A DNA stretch of 64,000 bases, taken from Rhodopseudomonas_A palustris_F. GTDB lineage: Bacteria > Pseudomonadota > Alphaproteobacteria > Rhizobiales > Xanthobacteraceae. Below the pieces are notes generated by a model. The model was not told the DNA's origin, made no database searches, and was given only the letters and a program-made list of their open reading frames with translations. This document shows, piece after piece, positions 27,688 through 36,962 of the stretch. Position 1 is the first letter of the stretch; every line of letters begins with the position of its first letter. The stretch lies in NCBI RefSeq assembly GCF_000013745.1, contig NC_007925.1:1798001-1862000 (forward strand), read 5' to 3'. The translations under genes were made by a program, and so were the position numbers.

Positions 27688-28827
27688 CTACCCCTCGTTG
27701 GTGAAGATCACCGTGCCGGAGGCCGCGAACATGCCGCCGACGCCGTGGCACACCGAGATCTTCGCCTCCGCCACTTGCGCCGGCGCGATGCCGCGCATCT
27801 GCCGCACGCTCTCCTGCAGCGCGTACATGCCGTACATCCCGGAGTGCATGTAGCTCAAGCCGCCGCCGTTCGTATTGAGCGGCAGCCGGCCGCCGGGGCG
27901 GGTGTGGCCCTCGGCGATGAACGGCCCGGTGTCTTCGTGCGGCATGAAGCCGAGATCGCCGAGCCCGTACAGCGGCAGATGCGCGAAGGCATCGTAGATC
28001 ATCAGGTGATCGACGTCGCTGTGGGTGATGCCGGCTTCGCGGAACGCCAACGGCCCGGCGGTGCGGAACGCCCGCGAACTGTCGAAGCTCTGCATTTGCG
28101 AGACCATCGGCGTCTCGACACTCTCGCCGGTGCCCAGCACATAGACCGGCTTGTGCGGAAAATCCTTGGCGCGCTCGGCCGAGGTCAGGATCAGCGCGCC
28201 GCCGCCATCGGTGACCAGGCAACATTGCAGCAGCCGGAACGGATAGGCGATCATTTTCGAGTTCAGCACGTCGTCGACGGTGATCGGCGCCTTCATCGTG
28301 GCGCGCGGGTTGAGCGCGGCCCATTCGCGCTGCACCACCGCGACCATCGCCAATTGCTCGTGGGTGATGCCGTGGGTCTTCATGTAGCGCAGCACCGGAA
28401 TCGGAAACATGCTGGGCGGGCCGACCACGCCGAACGGCGCTTCGAACTGGCCGTTGAGGCTGTCCGGCGGCGTGAAGCGCGGCAGTTTGCCGATCATCGA
28501 CTTGCCGCTTTCGGCATGGGTGATCAGCACGGTGTTGCACAGCCCGGCCTCGATCGCCGCGGCGGCGTGGCGGACGTGCAGCATGAACGAACAGCCGCCG
28601 ACCGACGTGCCGTCGACCCAGCGCGGGGTGATGCCGAGATAATGCGCGATCTGCTGCGGCGTCTCCACCGCGGTGGCGACGCCGTCGATGTCGGAGAGTT
28701 TCAAGCCGCAATCCGCCAGCGCGTTGAGCGCGGCGTCGGCGTGCAACTGGATCTGCGACATATCGGGGATGACGCCGAGCCTGGTGGTTTCGGCGGCGCC
28801 GACCACGGCGACTGCATTCTGGCGCAT
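27688..28827 (-). CDS. Thiolase-family protein (SCP2/non-decarboxylating thiolase type)
   Basis: 379 residues from the ATG ending at 28827, preceded by AAGGGA; the much longer open frame upstream overlaps the DUF35 gene. A thiolase fold is shown by AVVGAAETTRLGV at the N-terminus, nucleophile candidate C79 in SVGGCSFMLHV, NTNGGGLSYMHSG, and CHGVGGMFAASGT near the C-terminus. This last block carries the conserved His of lipid-transfer/thiolase-like proteins. It lies 5 bases after the DUF35 gene on the same strand. Such pairs act as thiolase or retro-aldolase complexes on acyl-CoA side chains in steroid and other degradations; here the substrate is unknown. Confidence 0.9.
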   Translation of the reverse strand: MRQNAVAVVGAAETTRLGVIPDMSQIQLHADAALNALADCGLKLSDIDGVATAVETPQQIAHYLGITPRWVDGTSVGGCSFMLHVRHAAAAIEAGLCNTVLITHAESGKSMIGKLPRFTPPDSLNGQFEAPFGVVGPPSMFPIPVLRYMKTHGITHEQLAMVAVVQREWAALNPRATMKAPITVDDVLNSKMIAYPFRLLQCCLVTDGGGALILTSAERAKDFPHKPVYVLGTGESVETPMVSQMQSFDSSRAFRTAGPLAFREAGITHSDVDHLMIYDAFAHLPLYGLGDLGFMPHEDTGPFIAEGHTRPGGRLPLNTNGGGLSYMHSGMYGMYALQESVRQMRGIAPAQVAEAKISVCHGVGGMFAASGTVIFTNEG

Positions 28828-28832
28828 GATCG

Positions 28833-29246
28833 CTATCCCTTCGCCGGACGGAACTGGGGCAGCGTGACGGCGTCGTCGAGCCTCTCGAACGCGACTTCGA
28901 GTTTCATGTCGAGTTCGAGCGCTTCCGGCGTCTGCGGGCAATCGAGAATGTTGCACATCATCCGCGGGCCTTCGGCGAGTTCGACCACGGCGATGGCGTA
29001 AGGCGCGGTGAAGCCGGGCGCGGCGGGGCGATGATTGATGACGTAGCTGTACAGCGTGGCGTGGCCAGAGGCCCGGAACACGGTGACGTTGCGGCTGGCG
29101 CATTTGGGGCAGAACGGCCGCGGCGGGAAATACACATGAGCGCAGGCATCGCAACGCTGCAATCGTAATTCGCCGGCCTTTGTGCCGTCCCAGAAATGTT
29201 GGGTTTCCGGAGTTGGTTTCGGTCGCGCGCGCGATGGCTCTGCCAT
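28833..29246 (-). CDS. DUF35 Zn-ribbon/OB-fold acyl-CoA-binding partner protein
   Basis: 137 residues. A rubredoxin-like zinc ribbon is visible (CDACAHVYFPPRPFCPKC, two CxxC pairs), then an OB-fold (ATLYSYVINHRPAAPGF and YAIAVVELAEGPRMMC). DUF35 proteins (ChsH2-like) form complexes with thiolase-fold partners and position acyl-CoA substrates. The thiolase gene begins 5 bases downstream, which strongly implies a two-subunit enzyme. Cytoplasmic. Confidence 0.92.
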   Translation of the reverse strand: MAEPSRARPKPTPETQHFWDGTKAGELRLQRCDACAHVYFPPRPFCPKCASRNVTVFRASGHATLYSYVINHRPAAPGFTAPYAIAVVELAEGPRMMCNILDCPQTPEALELDMKLEVAFERLDDAVTLPQFRPAKG

Positions 29247-29639
29247 GGGTGTGGTCTCTCCCTTTGATCTTGGGCGGTTGTCCCGCCGTTGCGATGTTGA
29301 TGCGATATCGATCCGGCAGCGTCAATGCCCGCGGTCGCATCGCGGGTTCCCCTGAGCACGGCAGATCCGCGCGATGCGTGGATCTCACGCAACGGCGGTC
29401 GGCATCGCGACGAAGACTGCTCCTGGCAGCGGCTTCAACGCTATCGATAAGCGCGGGCGCGATCGATCGATTAGAATTTCGCAGCACGGCAGGCGCGGCT
29501 GCGACAGTTGGCGCGCATAGCAGCGTCGCTGAGCACAAATCGTGCGATTGCCTGCGGCTTGATCTGGAAATCAGCGCCGGCATCGGCGATACCAAGTCAG
29601 CGGTCCATCGATCGCGATGTTTTTCAGCGGATACTGCCG
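29247..29639. other. 393-base divergent intergenic region
   Basis: Separates the DUF35/thiolase pair (-) from the amidase operon (+) and must carry both promoters. Several frames cross it, but none has domain similarity or a start with a ribosome site. I see no clear palindrome. Confidence 0.5.
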
Positions 29640-30989
29640 ATGCCCACGCTTCCGACCCTTGCCGCGCTCGCGGCTGACCTCGACGCCGGCCGCACCAGCG
29701 CCCGCAAGCTGGTCGACCAATGCCTCGCGGCGATTCAAGATCCGAACGGCGAGGGCGCGCGGGCGTTCGTACGCGTCGATGCCGCGGCGGCGATCGCGGC
29801 AGCCGAGGCGATGGACGCGTTGCGCAAAGCCAACGCCGCGCCATCGGCCTTCGCGGGCATTCCGGTCTCGATCAAGGATCTGTTCGACATCAAGGGCCAG
29901 GTGACCCGCGCCGGTTCCCGCGCGCTCGACGACAACCCGCCCGCGGAGGCCGACGCGGCCGCGGTGGCGCGGCTGCGCCGCGCCGGCTTCGTGGTGATCG
30001 GCCGCACCAACATGACCGAATTTGCCTATTCGGGGATCGGCATCAACCCGCATTACGGCACACCGAAGAGCACCTGGCAGCGCGACGTCGGCCATGTGCC
30101 CGGCGGCTCCTCCGCCGGTGCGGCGGTTTCGGTCGCCGACGGCATGGCGCACGGCGCGCTCGGCACCGACACCGGCGGTTCCTGCCGGATTCCGGCGGCG
30201 TTCAATGGCGTGGTCGGCTTCAAGCCGACGCAAGCCCGGGTGCCGCTCGACGGCGCGGTGCCGCTGTCGCCGACGCTCGACAGTATCGGGCCGTTGGCGC
30301 GTAGCGTGCAATGCTGCGCCACGCTCGACGCGGTGCTGGCGGATCAGCCGCTGACCACGCTGCAGTCGCGGCCGGTGCGCGGTATGCGTCTCGCGGTGCC
30401 GACCACGGTGGCGCTCGACGACCTCGACGACGCGGTGGCGCAGGCGTTCGAACGCGCGCTCGAAACACTGTCGCGGGCCGGGGCCTGGATCGAGCGGATC
30501 GCGGTGCCGGAATTTCTCGACGTCGCGCCGATGAGTGCCAAGGGCGGGTTCACCGCCGCCGAAAGTTTTGCCTGGCATCGCTATCTGATCGTCGCCAATG
30601 GCGACGTCTACGATCCGCGGGTGCGCGACCGCATCATCCGCGGCGAGACGCAGAGCGCCGCCGATTACATCGACCTGATCAACGCGCGCAAATCGCTGGT
30701 GGCGCGCGCGACGCAGCGGCTGTCGCCGTATGATGCGATCGTGCTGCCGACCACCGCGAACACGCCGCCGAAGATCGCCGACCTCGCCGACGACAAAGCG
30801 TTCACCAAGGCCAATTTGCTGGCATTGCGCAATTGCACACTGATCAACATGATCGACGGCTGCGCGATCTCGCTGCCGTGTCACCGCGACGGCGAGGTGC
30901 CGGTCGGGTTGATGCTGGCGGGCAGTGCCGGCACCGATCAGCGGATTTTTGAACTCGCAGCAGGTATGGAAAGTCTTATTCGTGGTTGA
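29640..30989 (+). CDS. Amidase (amidase-signature family)
   Basis: 449 residues from the ATG at 29640; an ATG at 29508 gives a 44-residue extension without family character. Catalytic elements are the Lys in IPVSIKDLFDIKG, the cis-Ser in PGGSSAGAAVSVADG, and the nucleophile Ser in GTDTGGSCRIPAAFNG. Its C-terminal end matches AtzF/GatA-like short amidases. It overlaps the DUF2848 gene by 8 bases, so the two are translationally coupled. Substrate unknown, possibly the same compound as that handled by DUF2848. Confidence 0.92.
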   Translation: MPTLPTLAALAADLDAGRTSARKLVDQCLAAIQDPNGEGARAFVRVDAAAAIAAAEAMDALRKANAAPSAFAGIPVSIKDLFDIKGQVTRAGSRALDDNPPAEADAAAVARLRRAGFVVIGRTNMTEFAYSGIGINPHYGTPKSTWQRDVGHVPGGSSAGAAVSVADGMAHGALGTDTGGSCRIPAAFNGVVGFKPTQARVPLDGAVPLSPTLDSIGPLARSVQCCATLDAVLADQPLTTLQSRPVRGMRLAVPTTVALDDLDDAVAQAFERALETLSRAGAWIERIAVPEFLDVAPMSAKGGFTAAESFAWHRYLIVANGDVYDPRVRDRIIRGETQSAADYIDLINARKSLVARATQRLSPYDAIVLPTTANTPPKIADLADDKAFTKANLLALRNCTLINMIDGCAISLPCHRDGEVPVGLMLAGSAGTDQRIFELAAGMESLIRG

Positions 30990-31668
30990 AATCGCATTCA
31001 CATTGACGACGAACGACGGCGCAACCGCGCTGACCTTGCCGATCCACCAGGCGGTGATCGCCGGTTGGACCGGCCGCGATCCGGTGGCGCGCGACAAGCA
31101 TATCGCCGAACTCGAAGCGATCGGCATCACGCGGCCGGCCTCGACGCCGATCTATTACCGGGTGTCGGCGCGGCGGCTGACCACCGCGGGCAGCATCGAA
31201 TGCAGCGGCCGGCATTCCAGCGGCGAGGTCGAATTCGTGCTGATCGGCACGCAGGGCAGGGTGCTGCTCGGCGTCGGCTCCGACCACACCGACCGCAAGG
31301 TCGAGACCTACAACATCACCGTGTCGAAACAGATGTGCGACAAGCCGATCGCGCCGCAGCTGTGGGACGTCGCCGAACTGGCGGATCATTGGGACAAGAT
31401 CATCCTGCGCTCGTTCGCCACCATCGATGGCCAGCGCGTATTGTATCAGGAGGGCACGCTCGACGGCATGCTGCCGGCCGCGGAGCTGATCTCGCGCGGC
31501 TTCGGCGAGACCGGCCTGCCGGACGGCTGCGCGATGTTCGGCGGCACCTTCGCCGCCAAGGGCGGCATCCGCCCGGCCAGCCGGTTCGACTACGAGATCG
31601 AGGATCCGGTGCTGAACCGCGTGATCCGCCACGGCTACGACGTGGCGGTGCTGCCTGTGGTTGGCTGA
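30982..31668 (+). CDS. DUF2848 family protein
   Basis: 228 residues from a GTG that overlaps the end of the amidase gene; a GGAAAG sequence precedes it. DUF2848 proteins are conserved, cytoplasmic and uncharacterised, often near amidases or fumarylacetoacetate-hydrolase-like genes. Visible conserved blocks are VGSDHTDRKVETYNITVSKQ, PIAPQLWDVAELADHWDKII, and LYQEGTLDGML. The first, rich in His/Asp/Glu, could bind a metal, but this is inference. It ends two bases before the AlkB GTG codon. Confidence 0.85.
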   Translation: MVEIAFTLTTNDGATALTLPIHQAVIAGWTGRDPVARDKHIAELEAIGITRPASTPIYYRVSARRLTTAGSIECSGRHSSGEVEFVLIGTQGRVLLGVGSDHTDRKVETYNITVSKQMCDKPIAPQLWDVAELADHWDKIILRSFATIDGQRVLYQEGTLDGMLPAAELISRGFGETGLPDGCAMFGGTFAAKGGIRPASRFDYEIEDPVLNRVIRHGYDVAVLPVVG

Positions 31669-31670
31669 GG

Positions 31671-32321
31671 GTGGGCGGCGATCTGTTCGAAGCGATCGAT
31701 CCGCGCCCGGCGCGGCAGCCGATCGCCGAGGGCGCAACGCTGCTGCGCGGCTTCGCGCTTGCCGATGAGCGCGAACTGATCGCGGCGTTGCGCGCGATCC
31801 TGGCCGAGGCGCCGTTCCGCCAGATGATCACGCCGGGCGGCCACACCATGTCGGTGGCGATGAGCAATTGCGGCGCGGTCGGCTGGGTCACCGACCGCAA
31901 GGGCTATCGCTACGACGCGATCGATCCCGACAGCGGCCGGCCGTGGCCGCCGATGCCGGCGGTGTTGATGGATTTGGCGGTTCGCGCGGCGAGCGAGGCC
32001 GGCTTCGCCAATTTTCACCCCGACGCCTGCCTGATCAATCGTTACGTGCCGGGCGCCAAGATGTCGCTGCATCAGGACAAGGACGAAGCCGATTTCACCG
32101 CGCCGATCGTCTCGGTGTCGCTCGGGCTGCCCGCGGTGTTCATGTTCGGCGGCGCAAAGCGCAGCGACAAGCCACAGCGCTTTGCGCTCGAGCATGGCGA
32201 CGTGGTGGCGTGGGGTGGCGCGGCGCGGCTGGCGTTTCACGGCGTGGCGGCGTTGAAGGACGGCGAGCATCCGTTGCTCGGCCGGCAGCGCATCAATCTC
32301 ACCTTCCGCAAGGCGCGATAG
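31671..32321 (+). CDS. alkB: DNA oxidative demethylase AlkB
   Basis: 216 residues from GTG, the same length as E. coli AlkB. The Fe(II)/2-oxoglutarate ligands are H134-D136 (SLHQDKDE) and H190 (LAFHGV), with R207 and R213 (RINLTFR) as the co-substrate-binding arginines. AlkB removes N1-methyladenine and N3-methylcytosine lesions by oxidation. Unusually, it starts 2 bases after the DUF2848 stop and appears translationally coupled to the amidase-DUF2848 pair, without an ada or adaptive-response gene nearby. Confidence 0.95.
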   Translation: MGGDLFEAIDPRPARQPIAEGATLLRGFALADERELIAALRAILAEAPFRQMITPGGHTMSVAMSNCGAVGWVTDRKGYRYDAIDPDSGRPWPPMPAVLMDLAVRAASEAGFANFHPDACLINRYVPGAKMSLHQDKDEADFTAPIVSVSLGLPAVFMFGGAKRSDKPQRFALEHGDVVAWGGAARLAFHGVAALKDGEHPLLGRQRINLTFRKAR

Positions 32322-32341
32322 ACCTCGCGCGAAGCGAGCCG

Positions 32342-32560
32342 CTACTCGCGCGGCGACAGTTGCAGTTCCAACAGCGCCATGCGCTCCAGCGCCTTGGCGT
32401 CGCGCTCGCCTTCCTTGGCGGTGCGCAGGATGGTTTCGGCGATCGAACGGACATGCGCGGAACTGACCGGATGCGGCAGTGCTGCCACCGCGCCATCCAG
32501 AGCCGTTTGCATCAGCCGGATGGTTTCCGGCGGAAACGACGCATGGGAAAAATCCTTCAT
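32342..32560 (-). CDS. Small conserved-looking hypothetical protein
   Basis: 72 residues from an ATG with a strong AAGGAG ribosome site. The sequence is amphipathic and all-helical in character (SAHVRSIAETILRTAKEGER and LERMALLELQLSP), with no signal peptide, TM helix or cysteine. Convergent with alkB, 20 bases apart. I do not recognise a domain. Confidence 0.6.
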   Translation of the reverse strand: MKDFSHASFPPETIRLMQTALDGAVAALPHPVSSAHVRSIAETILRTAKEGERDAKALERMALLELQLSPRE

Positions 32561-32602
32561 CGCCTTCTCCTTCGGGGCAAACCTGCTCGGTGTCGCTGAA
32601 GC

Positions 32603-32938
32603 TCAGCCGCGCGAGGCTTCCCAGCGACCGCTGCACGGCATGCCGGCCGCGGCGCTGTTCCATTTGCCCGACCCGGCGCTGCCGTTGAGTTGGCCGTTGG
32701 CATAGGCGCCACGGATCGAGACCCTGACGTTGCCCGCGCGGCCGATGCTGCCGGTGATGTCCGGCGAGCCGGTGACGCGGCCATCGGCGACGACCACCGG
32801 ATAGCTCAGCTTCGGTTCGCAGCTGCCGGCGTTGGTGACGACGGTGACGTTCCAGACGCCGTCGAACGGACTTTGCGCCACCGCAAGATCGGCGCTGAGC
32901 AGCATGGTTCCGCAGAGAACCGCGCGGGTGATCAACAT
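32603..32938 (-). CDS. Small secreted protein of unknown function
   Basis: 111 residues from the ATG ending at 32938, chosen for the AAAGGAAAG ribosome site; 21 further upstream residues are unlikely. A Sec signal peptide (MLITRAVLCGTMLLSADLAVA, cleavage after AVA) precedes a short beta-rich domain (FDGVWNVTVVTNAGSCEP, VVVADGRVTGSPDITGSI, GSGKWNSAAAGMPCSGRW). Two Cys could form a disulfide in the periplasm. Similar small exported proteins are frequent in Bradyrhizobium-type genomes; function unknown. Confidence 0.65.
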   Translation of the reverse strand: MLITRAVLCGTMLLSADLAVAQSPFDGVWNVTVVTNAGSCEPKLSYPVVVADGRVTGSPDITGSIGRAGNVRVSIRGAYANGQLNGSAGSGKWNSAAAGMPCSGRWEASRG

Positions 32939-33356
32939 GGTCTTTCCTTTTGTCAATCGGGTGCCAATCGTGTCACGTCGAAGACGCTGTAGGTGTTTCA
33001 ATGCACGCGGCGACGATCCGGTAAACCGGAGCGACGAAACGCGGTTAACTTGGAAGATTCTGCTGCCGAAAACTGAGGCTTTGCGAATCTCGGGCGAGTT
33101 CTACCGAACGAGCCTCGTTGCTCGTTCCGCATCCAACCCGGTCGGTCAAACGGCCGAACTGTCGCGACAACGTCGCGGCAATTGGCAGGCTTTGACTTAT
33201 CGGGACTGCCGATCTTACGGGAGCTAGTTCACTGCGCAGTGTGCCTAGGCAACGCGCACTATGATCGTTAGTTCCCCGATACCGCATAAAGCACGGAAAA
33301 GCGTCACAAACGAGGCACGTGCTCCTCAAGCCTTTGCACGGGGCAGCGGGGTTCCA
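32939..33356. other. 418-base intergenic region, no gene recognised
   Basis: Upstream of the small secreted protein gene and downstream of the ThDP enzyme gene (both minus). The only frame of note (33045-33329, minus) lacks a ribosome site and family features. Sequence composition is less GC-rich than neighbours. No palindrome of note. Confidence 0.5.
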
Positions 33357-34982
33357 TTACGGCTTCGGCGGATGAATGAACGGCCAGGGGCTTGCTTCGC
33401 CGTCTTTTTCGATTTCGATCGCGATCAGATACGGCCCGCCGTCGCCCAGCGCCGTTTCGAGCGCCGCACGAAATTCGCCTGGCGACCGCACGCGGCACGC
33501 GCCCACGCCGAACGACTCCGCGAGCTTGACGAAATCCGGGTTGTGCAGATCGGACGCCACCACGCGGCCATCGAACATGCTGCGCTGATCGCGCCGCACG
33601 TTGCCGTAGGCGGAGTTGTTGAACACCAGCGTCACCACGCCGATGTTGTACTGCACGGCGGTGGCCAATTCCTGCACCGCGAACATGAAGCCGCCATCGC
33701 CGGTGATCGCCACCACCGGCCGGTCCGGATAGGCCACCTTGGCGCCGAGCGCGGTGGGAAAACCGGAGCCGAGCGTGCCCTGATAGCCCGAGGTGAGATA
33801 GGTGCGCGGCTGGTACACCGGAAAGCCGAACCAGGAGGCGAAGCCGACCTGGCACAGTTCGTCGGTGACGATGGCCTCGGCCGGCAGCACCTCGCGCAAG
33901 ATCTTCAAGTAAGCCATCTGCGGCTGCACGATTTCGATCTGCTGTGCTGCGAGCGCCGAGGCCTCACGGATCTCTCCGCGGCGCGTGCTCGACTTGGCGT
34001 AGCCGCCCTTGCGCACCGCGGCCAACAGATCGCGGGTGCCGGCTTGCGCGTCGGCGACGATCGCCGCGTCCGGGGTGAAGCGGCGCATCTCCGACGCATC
34101 GATGTCGATGCGGATCGATGTCTGCCCGGCGGGCCGGTACGGCCAGCGATACATCGTCGCCAATTCCAGCCGGGTGCCGATGCCGATGATCAGGTCGGTC
34201 GACGGCCACAGATTGTAGGCCGCGGCAAACGACAGACCGAGCTCGTGAGCGTTGCTGACGATGCCGCGGCCGGAGCGGAACGCCACCACCGGCGCGTCGA
34301 TCGCTTCGGCCAATTCCAGGATCTCATCGGCGGCCTCGAAGGCGCCGTTGCCGACGAAGATCATCGGCGTCTTGCTGGCGGCGATCAGCGCCGCCGCGGC
34401 GGCGACCCGATCCGGATCGGGCAATGGTGCCGGAAAGCGCGGCAAAGCCGTCGAAGCCCCGACCGCGGCGCGCTGCATGAAGACGTCCCACGGCATTTCC
34501 AGCGCCGCGGGGCCGCGCCGGCCGGACAGCATCTCCTGGAACGCGCGCGACACCAAAGTCGGCGCGGCGCCGGGATATTCGATCCGCTCCGCCCATTTCA
34601 GGAAACTGCGCAAGGTCGCCAGCTGGTCCGGCATCTCGTGCAGATGGCCGCGGCCGCGGCCGAGGAACGCGCTCGGCACCTGGCCGGTGAGGCACAGCAC
34701 CGGCTCGTTGCAGCCGAACGCGGTGAGCATCGCCGCGGAGGCATTGAGCACGCCCGGGCCCGGCACCACGCTGAACACCCCGGGGCGGCCGGTGGCGCGG
34801 GCGTAGCCGAATGCCATGTAGCCGCAGGCCTGCTCGTGCCGCGCGCCGATGACCTTCAACTTCGCTTTGGCGAAGCCGTCGAACAGCCCGTAGATCTGCG
34901 CGCCGGGCAGCCCGAACACGGTGTCGACGCCGTGCGCGCGCAGGCCATCGACGATCGCTTCGCCGCCGGTCATTGCCGTCAT
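33357..34982 (-). CDS. Thiamine diphosphate-dependent enzyme (acetolactate synthase-like)
   Basis: 541 residues from the ATG ending at 34982. The ThDP proton-relay Glu is E50 (ARHEQACGYMAFGYARATG), and the ThDP/Mg motif is GDGGFMFAVQELATAV...FNNSAYGN. Domain order is PYR (about 1-170), middle (about 190-320), PP (about 355-540). Members include acetolactate synthases, benzoylformate and sulfopyruvate-type decarboxylases. No small regulatory subunit lies nearby, which argues against biosynthetic acetolactate synthase. It is close to and divergent from a Liv transport/aldolase operon, so probably catabolic. Confidence 0.88.
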   Translation of the reverse strand: MTAMTGGEAIVDGLRAHGVDTVFGLPGAQIYGLFDGFAKAKLKVIGARHEQACGYMAFGYARATGRPGVFSVVPGPGVLNASAAMLTAFGCNEPVLCLTGQVPSAFLGRGRGHLHEMPDQLATLRSFLKWAERIEYPGAAPTLVSRAFQEMLSGRRGPAALEMPWDVFMQRAAVGASTALPRFPAPLPDPDRVAAAAALIAASKTPMIFVGNGAFEAADEILELAEAIDAPVVAFRSGRGIVSNAHELGLSFAAAYNLWPSTDLIIGIGTRLELATMYRWPYRPAGQTSIRIDIDASEMRRFTPDAAIVADAQAGTRDLLAAVRKGGYAKSSTRRGEIREASALAAQQIEIVQPQMAYLKILREVLPAEAIVTDELCQVGFASWFGFPVYQPRTYLTSGYQGTLGSGFPTALGAKVAYPDRPVVAITGDGGFMFAVQELATAVQYNIGVVTLVFNNSAYGNVRRDQRSMFDGRVVASDLHNPDFVKLAESFGVGACRVRSPGEFRAALETALGDGGPYLIAIEIEKDGEASPWPFIHPPKP

Positions 34983-35155
34983 CGTGAATTCCCATCGCTT
35001 GCGGGGGCGGTCGATCACGCCATGGCGCAGCGATGCTCCGCCGCGATCTCGACCGGGTCCGGTGAGCGGCGAGATATAATTGATCGGAGGGGGAAAGCCA
35101 AAGATCGTTGCGCTGGTAGGATCGTGCTGCCGTCGCGCGGCGCGGCCGCGGCGCT

Positions 35156-35554
35156 TCAGCCGTGCCGGACCTCGTTGATCAACAGGTCGTGGATGCTGTT
35201 GCGCTCCCAGCCGGCCTCTCTGTCGTGGACCTTGATGTCGAACGACAGTGCGAAGCTGTCGTCGGCGAACAGCGGCTCGAGATAGTGCGACAGCTTGCGG
35301 AAGATGTGGTCGCCGGCGTGCTTGCGCGCCACCGCCTCGCGGCCTTCGTTGAGCCGCAGCAGCATCGCCATGAAGCTCAGCCCGTCGCGGCCGTCGGCGA
35401 TGGCGTAGTTGTCGCAGCGCACGGCGCGGACGCGGATGCCGTCCAGTGCAAACAGCCCGGTCTCCACCGCGGCGGCACGAACCAGTTCGACCACGGCGGC
35501 GAGGTCGACGCGGTCGTCGAGATTGGCGGAATATTCGATCGTGAAGTGCGGCAT
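35156..35554 (-). CDS. 5-carboxymethyl-2-hydroxymuconate isomerase-like tautomerase
   Basis: 132 residues from the ATG ending at 35554, which puts Pro directly after the initiator Met (MPHFTIEYSANL), the catalytic Pro1 of the tautomerase superfamily. The rest (ALDGIRVRAVRCDNYAIADG and FALSFDIKVHDREAGWERNS) follows the HpaF/CHMI family, slightly above its usual 126 residues. A longer frame upstream would bury the proline and is rejected. HpaF works in homoprotocatechuate meta-cleavage, but no ring-cleavage genes are present here. It may act on another oxo-acid from the neighbouring cluster. Confidence 0.85.
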   Translation of the reverse strand: MPHFTIEYSANLDDRVDLAAVVELVRAAAVETGLFALDGIRVRAVRCDNYAIADGRDGLSFMAMLLRLNEGREAVARKHAGDHIFRKLSHYLEPLFADDSFALSFDIKVHDREAGWERNSIHDLLINEVRHG

Positions 35555-35756
35555 GGCGAGCTCGCTCTGCGGGAGGCTGCGGGAGCGCCGATGATTAACA
35601 GCAAACCGTCGTCTCGCAACCATCTTCGCTGCAGTGCACGAAGCTCAACGCAACCGACTGCGAACACTTTGCAGCGAGGCGCTAGACAGCTCGGCGATTT
35701 TTCGATCAACTTGACCATGCAGGCTGGCAGCAAGTTCGGCCGCGAGGGAGGACTGG

Positions 35757-36902
35757 ATGACGCTGACGAGACGCGAGGTCGCGGCCGGCTTGGCTGTGGG
35801 ACTGACCGCCCCCTACTTGATCGGCCGCGCGCGGGCGCAAGGCGCCACCATCAAGATCGGAATGTGCGCGCCGGTGACCGGCCCCGCCGCGGAGTCCGGC
35901 GGCTACGCCGTCAAGGGCGCCAAGCTGGCGCTGGAGGCCGTCAACAAGGCCGGCGGCGTGCTCGGCAAACAGCTCGAACTGATCGTCGAGGACGATCAGA
36001 CCACCAACCCCGGCATCGTGCTGGCGTTCTCCAAGCTCGCCGCGCAGCCCGACATCGTCGGCTTCCTCGGCTCGATCCGCTCCACCCAGGTGCACGCGAT
36101 GGCGCCGGACGTGATGAAGCTCGGCAAGCCGGTGATGTTCGGCGGCACCGATCCCAATCTCACCAAGCTCGGCAATCCCTGGTTGTTTCGGTTCCGGCCC
36201 AACGACAGCTATTCCGGCCGGGTGATCGCCGATTACGGCGTCAACACGCTCGGCAAGAAGAAATGGGCGGTGCTGCATTCCACCGACGCGTTCGGCACCG
36301 CCGGCGGCAAGGCGTTGAGCGAGGCGTTGAACAAGCTCGGCGCGCCGCCGGTGCTGGACCAGGGCTACGCCAACCAGAGCCAGGATTTCACCCCGGTGGT
36401 GCTGGCGATCAAATCGTCCGGCGCCGACATTCTGGGCTCGTACTTCACCTTCGAGAACGATCTCGGCATCTTTGCCCGGCAGTTGCGCCAGCTCGGCGTC
36501 ACCATCCCGTGGGTCGGCTCGCCCTCGATCGTCAACATCACCGCGCTGAAGCTCGCCGGCCCGGCGTTGTACGGAACTTACGGCGTCGCCGACTATGCCG
36601 AGGAGTCCAGCGAAGCCGCCAAAGCGTTCGGCAAGCTGTATCGCGACGCCGTCAAGGTGGCGCCGGACAACCAGAGTTCGTGGCCGTTCGATGCGGTGAC
36701 GGTGTTGGCCGCGGCGATCAACAAGGCCGGCTCGACCGATCCGCAGAAGATCCGCGAGGCGATCCTGGGCATCAAGAAATTCCCCGGCGCCGAAGGCGAA
36801 TACAATTTCGACGACAAAGGCGACGGGCTGCACGGCTACAACATCGTCAAGAACGACAAGGGCAAGATCGTGTTCGACAAGCACATCGAGTTCACGGATT
36901 GA
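35757..36902 (+). CDS. Branched-chain amino acid-type ABC transporter, periplasmic binding protein (LivK-like)
   Basis: 381 residues from an ATG preceded by GGGAGG. The N-terminal Tat/Sec-like signal MTLTRREVAAGLAVGLTAPY ends at ARAQ, followed by IKIGMCAPVTGPAAESGGYA. Type-1 periplasmic-binding-protein folding is indicated by IVGFLGSIRSTQVHAMAPDV and WPFDAVTVLAAAINKAG. First gene of the livK-H-MG-F operon. The binding pocket cannot be read directly; aromatic or short-chain oxo-acid ligands are possible given the enzymes downstream. Confidence 0.93.
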   Translation: MTLTRREVAAGLAVGLTAPYLIGRARAQGATIKIGMCAPVTGPAAESGGYAVKGAKLALEAVNKAGGVLGKQLELIVEDDQTTNPGIVLAFSKLAAQPDIVGFLGSIRSTQVHAMAPDVMKLGKPVMFGGTDPNLTKLGNPWLFRFRPNDSYSGRVIADYGVNTLGKKKWAVLHSTDAFGTAGGKALSEALNKLGAPPVLDQGYANQSQDFTPVVLAIKSSGADILGSYFTFENDLGIFARQLRQLGVTIPWVGSPSIVNITALKLAGPALYGTYGVADYAEESSEAAKAFGKLYRDAVKVAPDNQSSWPFDAVTVLAAAINKAGSTDPQKIREAILGIKKFPGAEGEYNFDDKGDGLHGYNIVKNDKGKIVFDKHIEFTD

Positions 36903-36962
36903 GCGCGGCGCACGCGTTGCAAGCGGCCGGTTTGTGTCGATGTGGTTGACTGATCGGAAACT

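Noticed and set aside
33357..34982. Biosynthetic acetolactate synthase (ilvB)
   Set aside because: No ilvN-type regulatory subunit or ilvC neighbour; context is catabolic.
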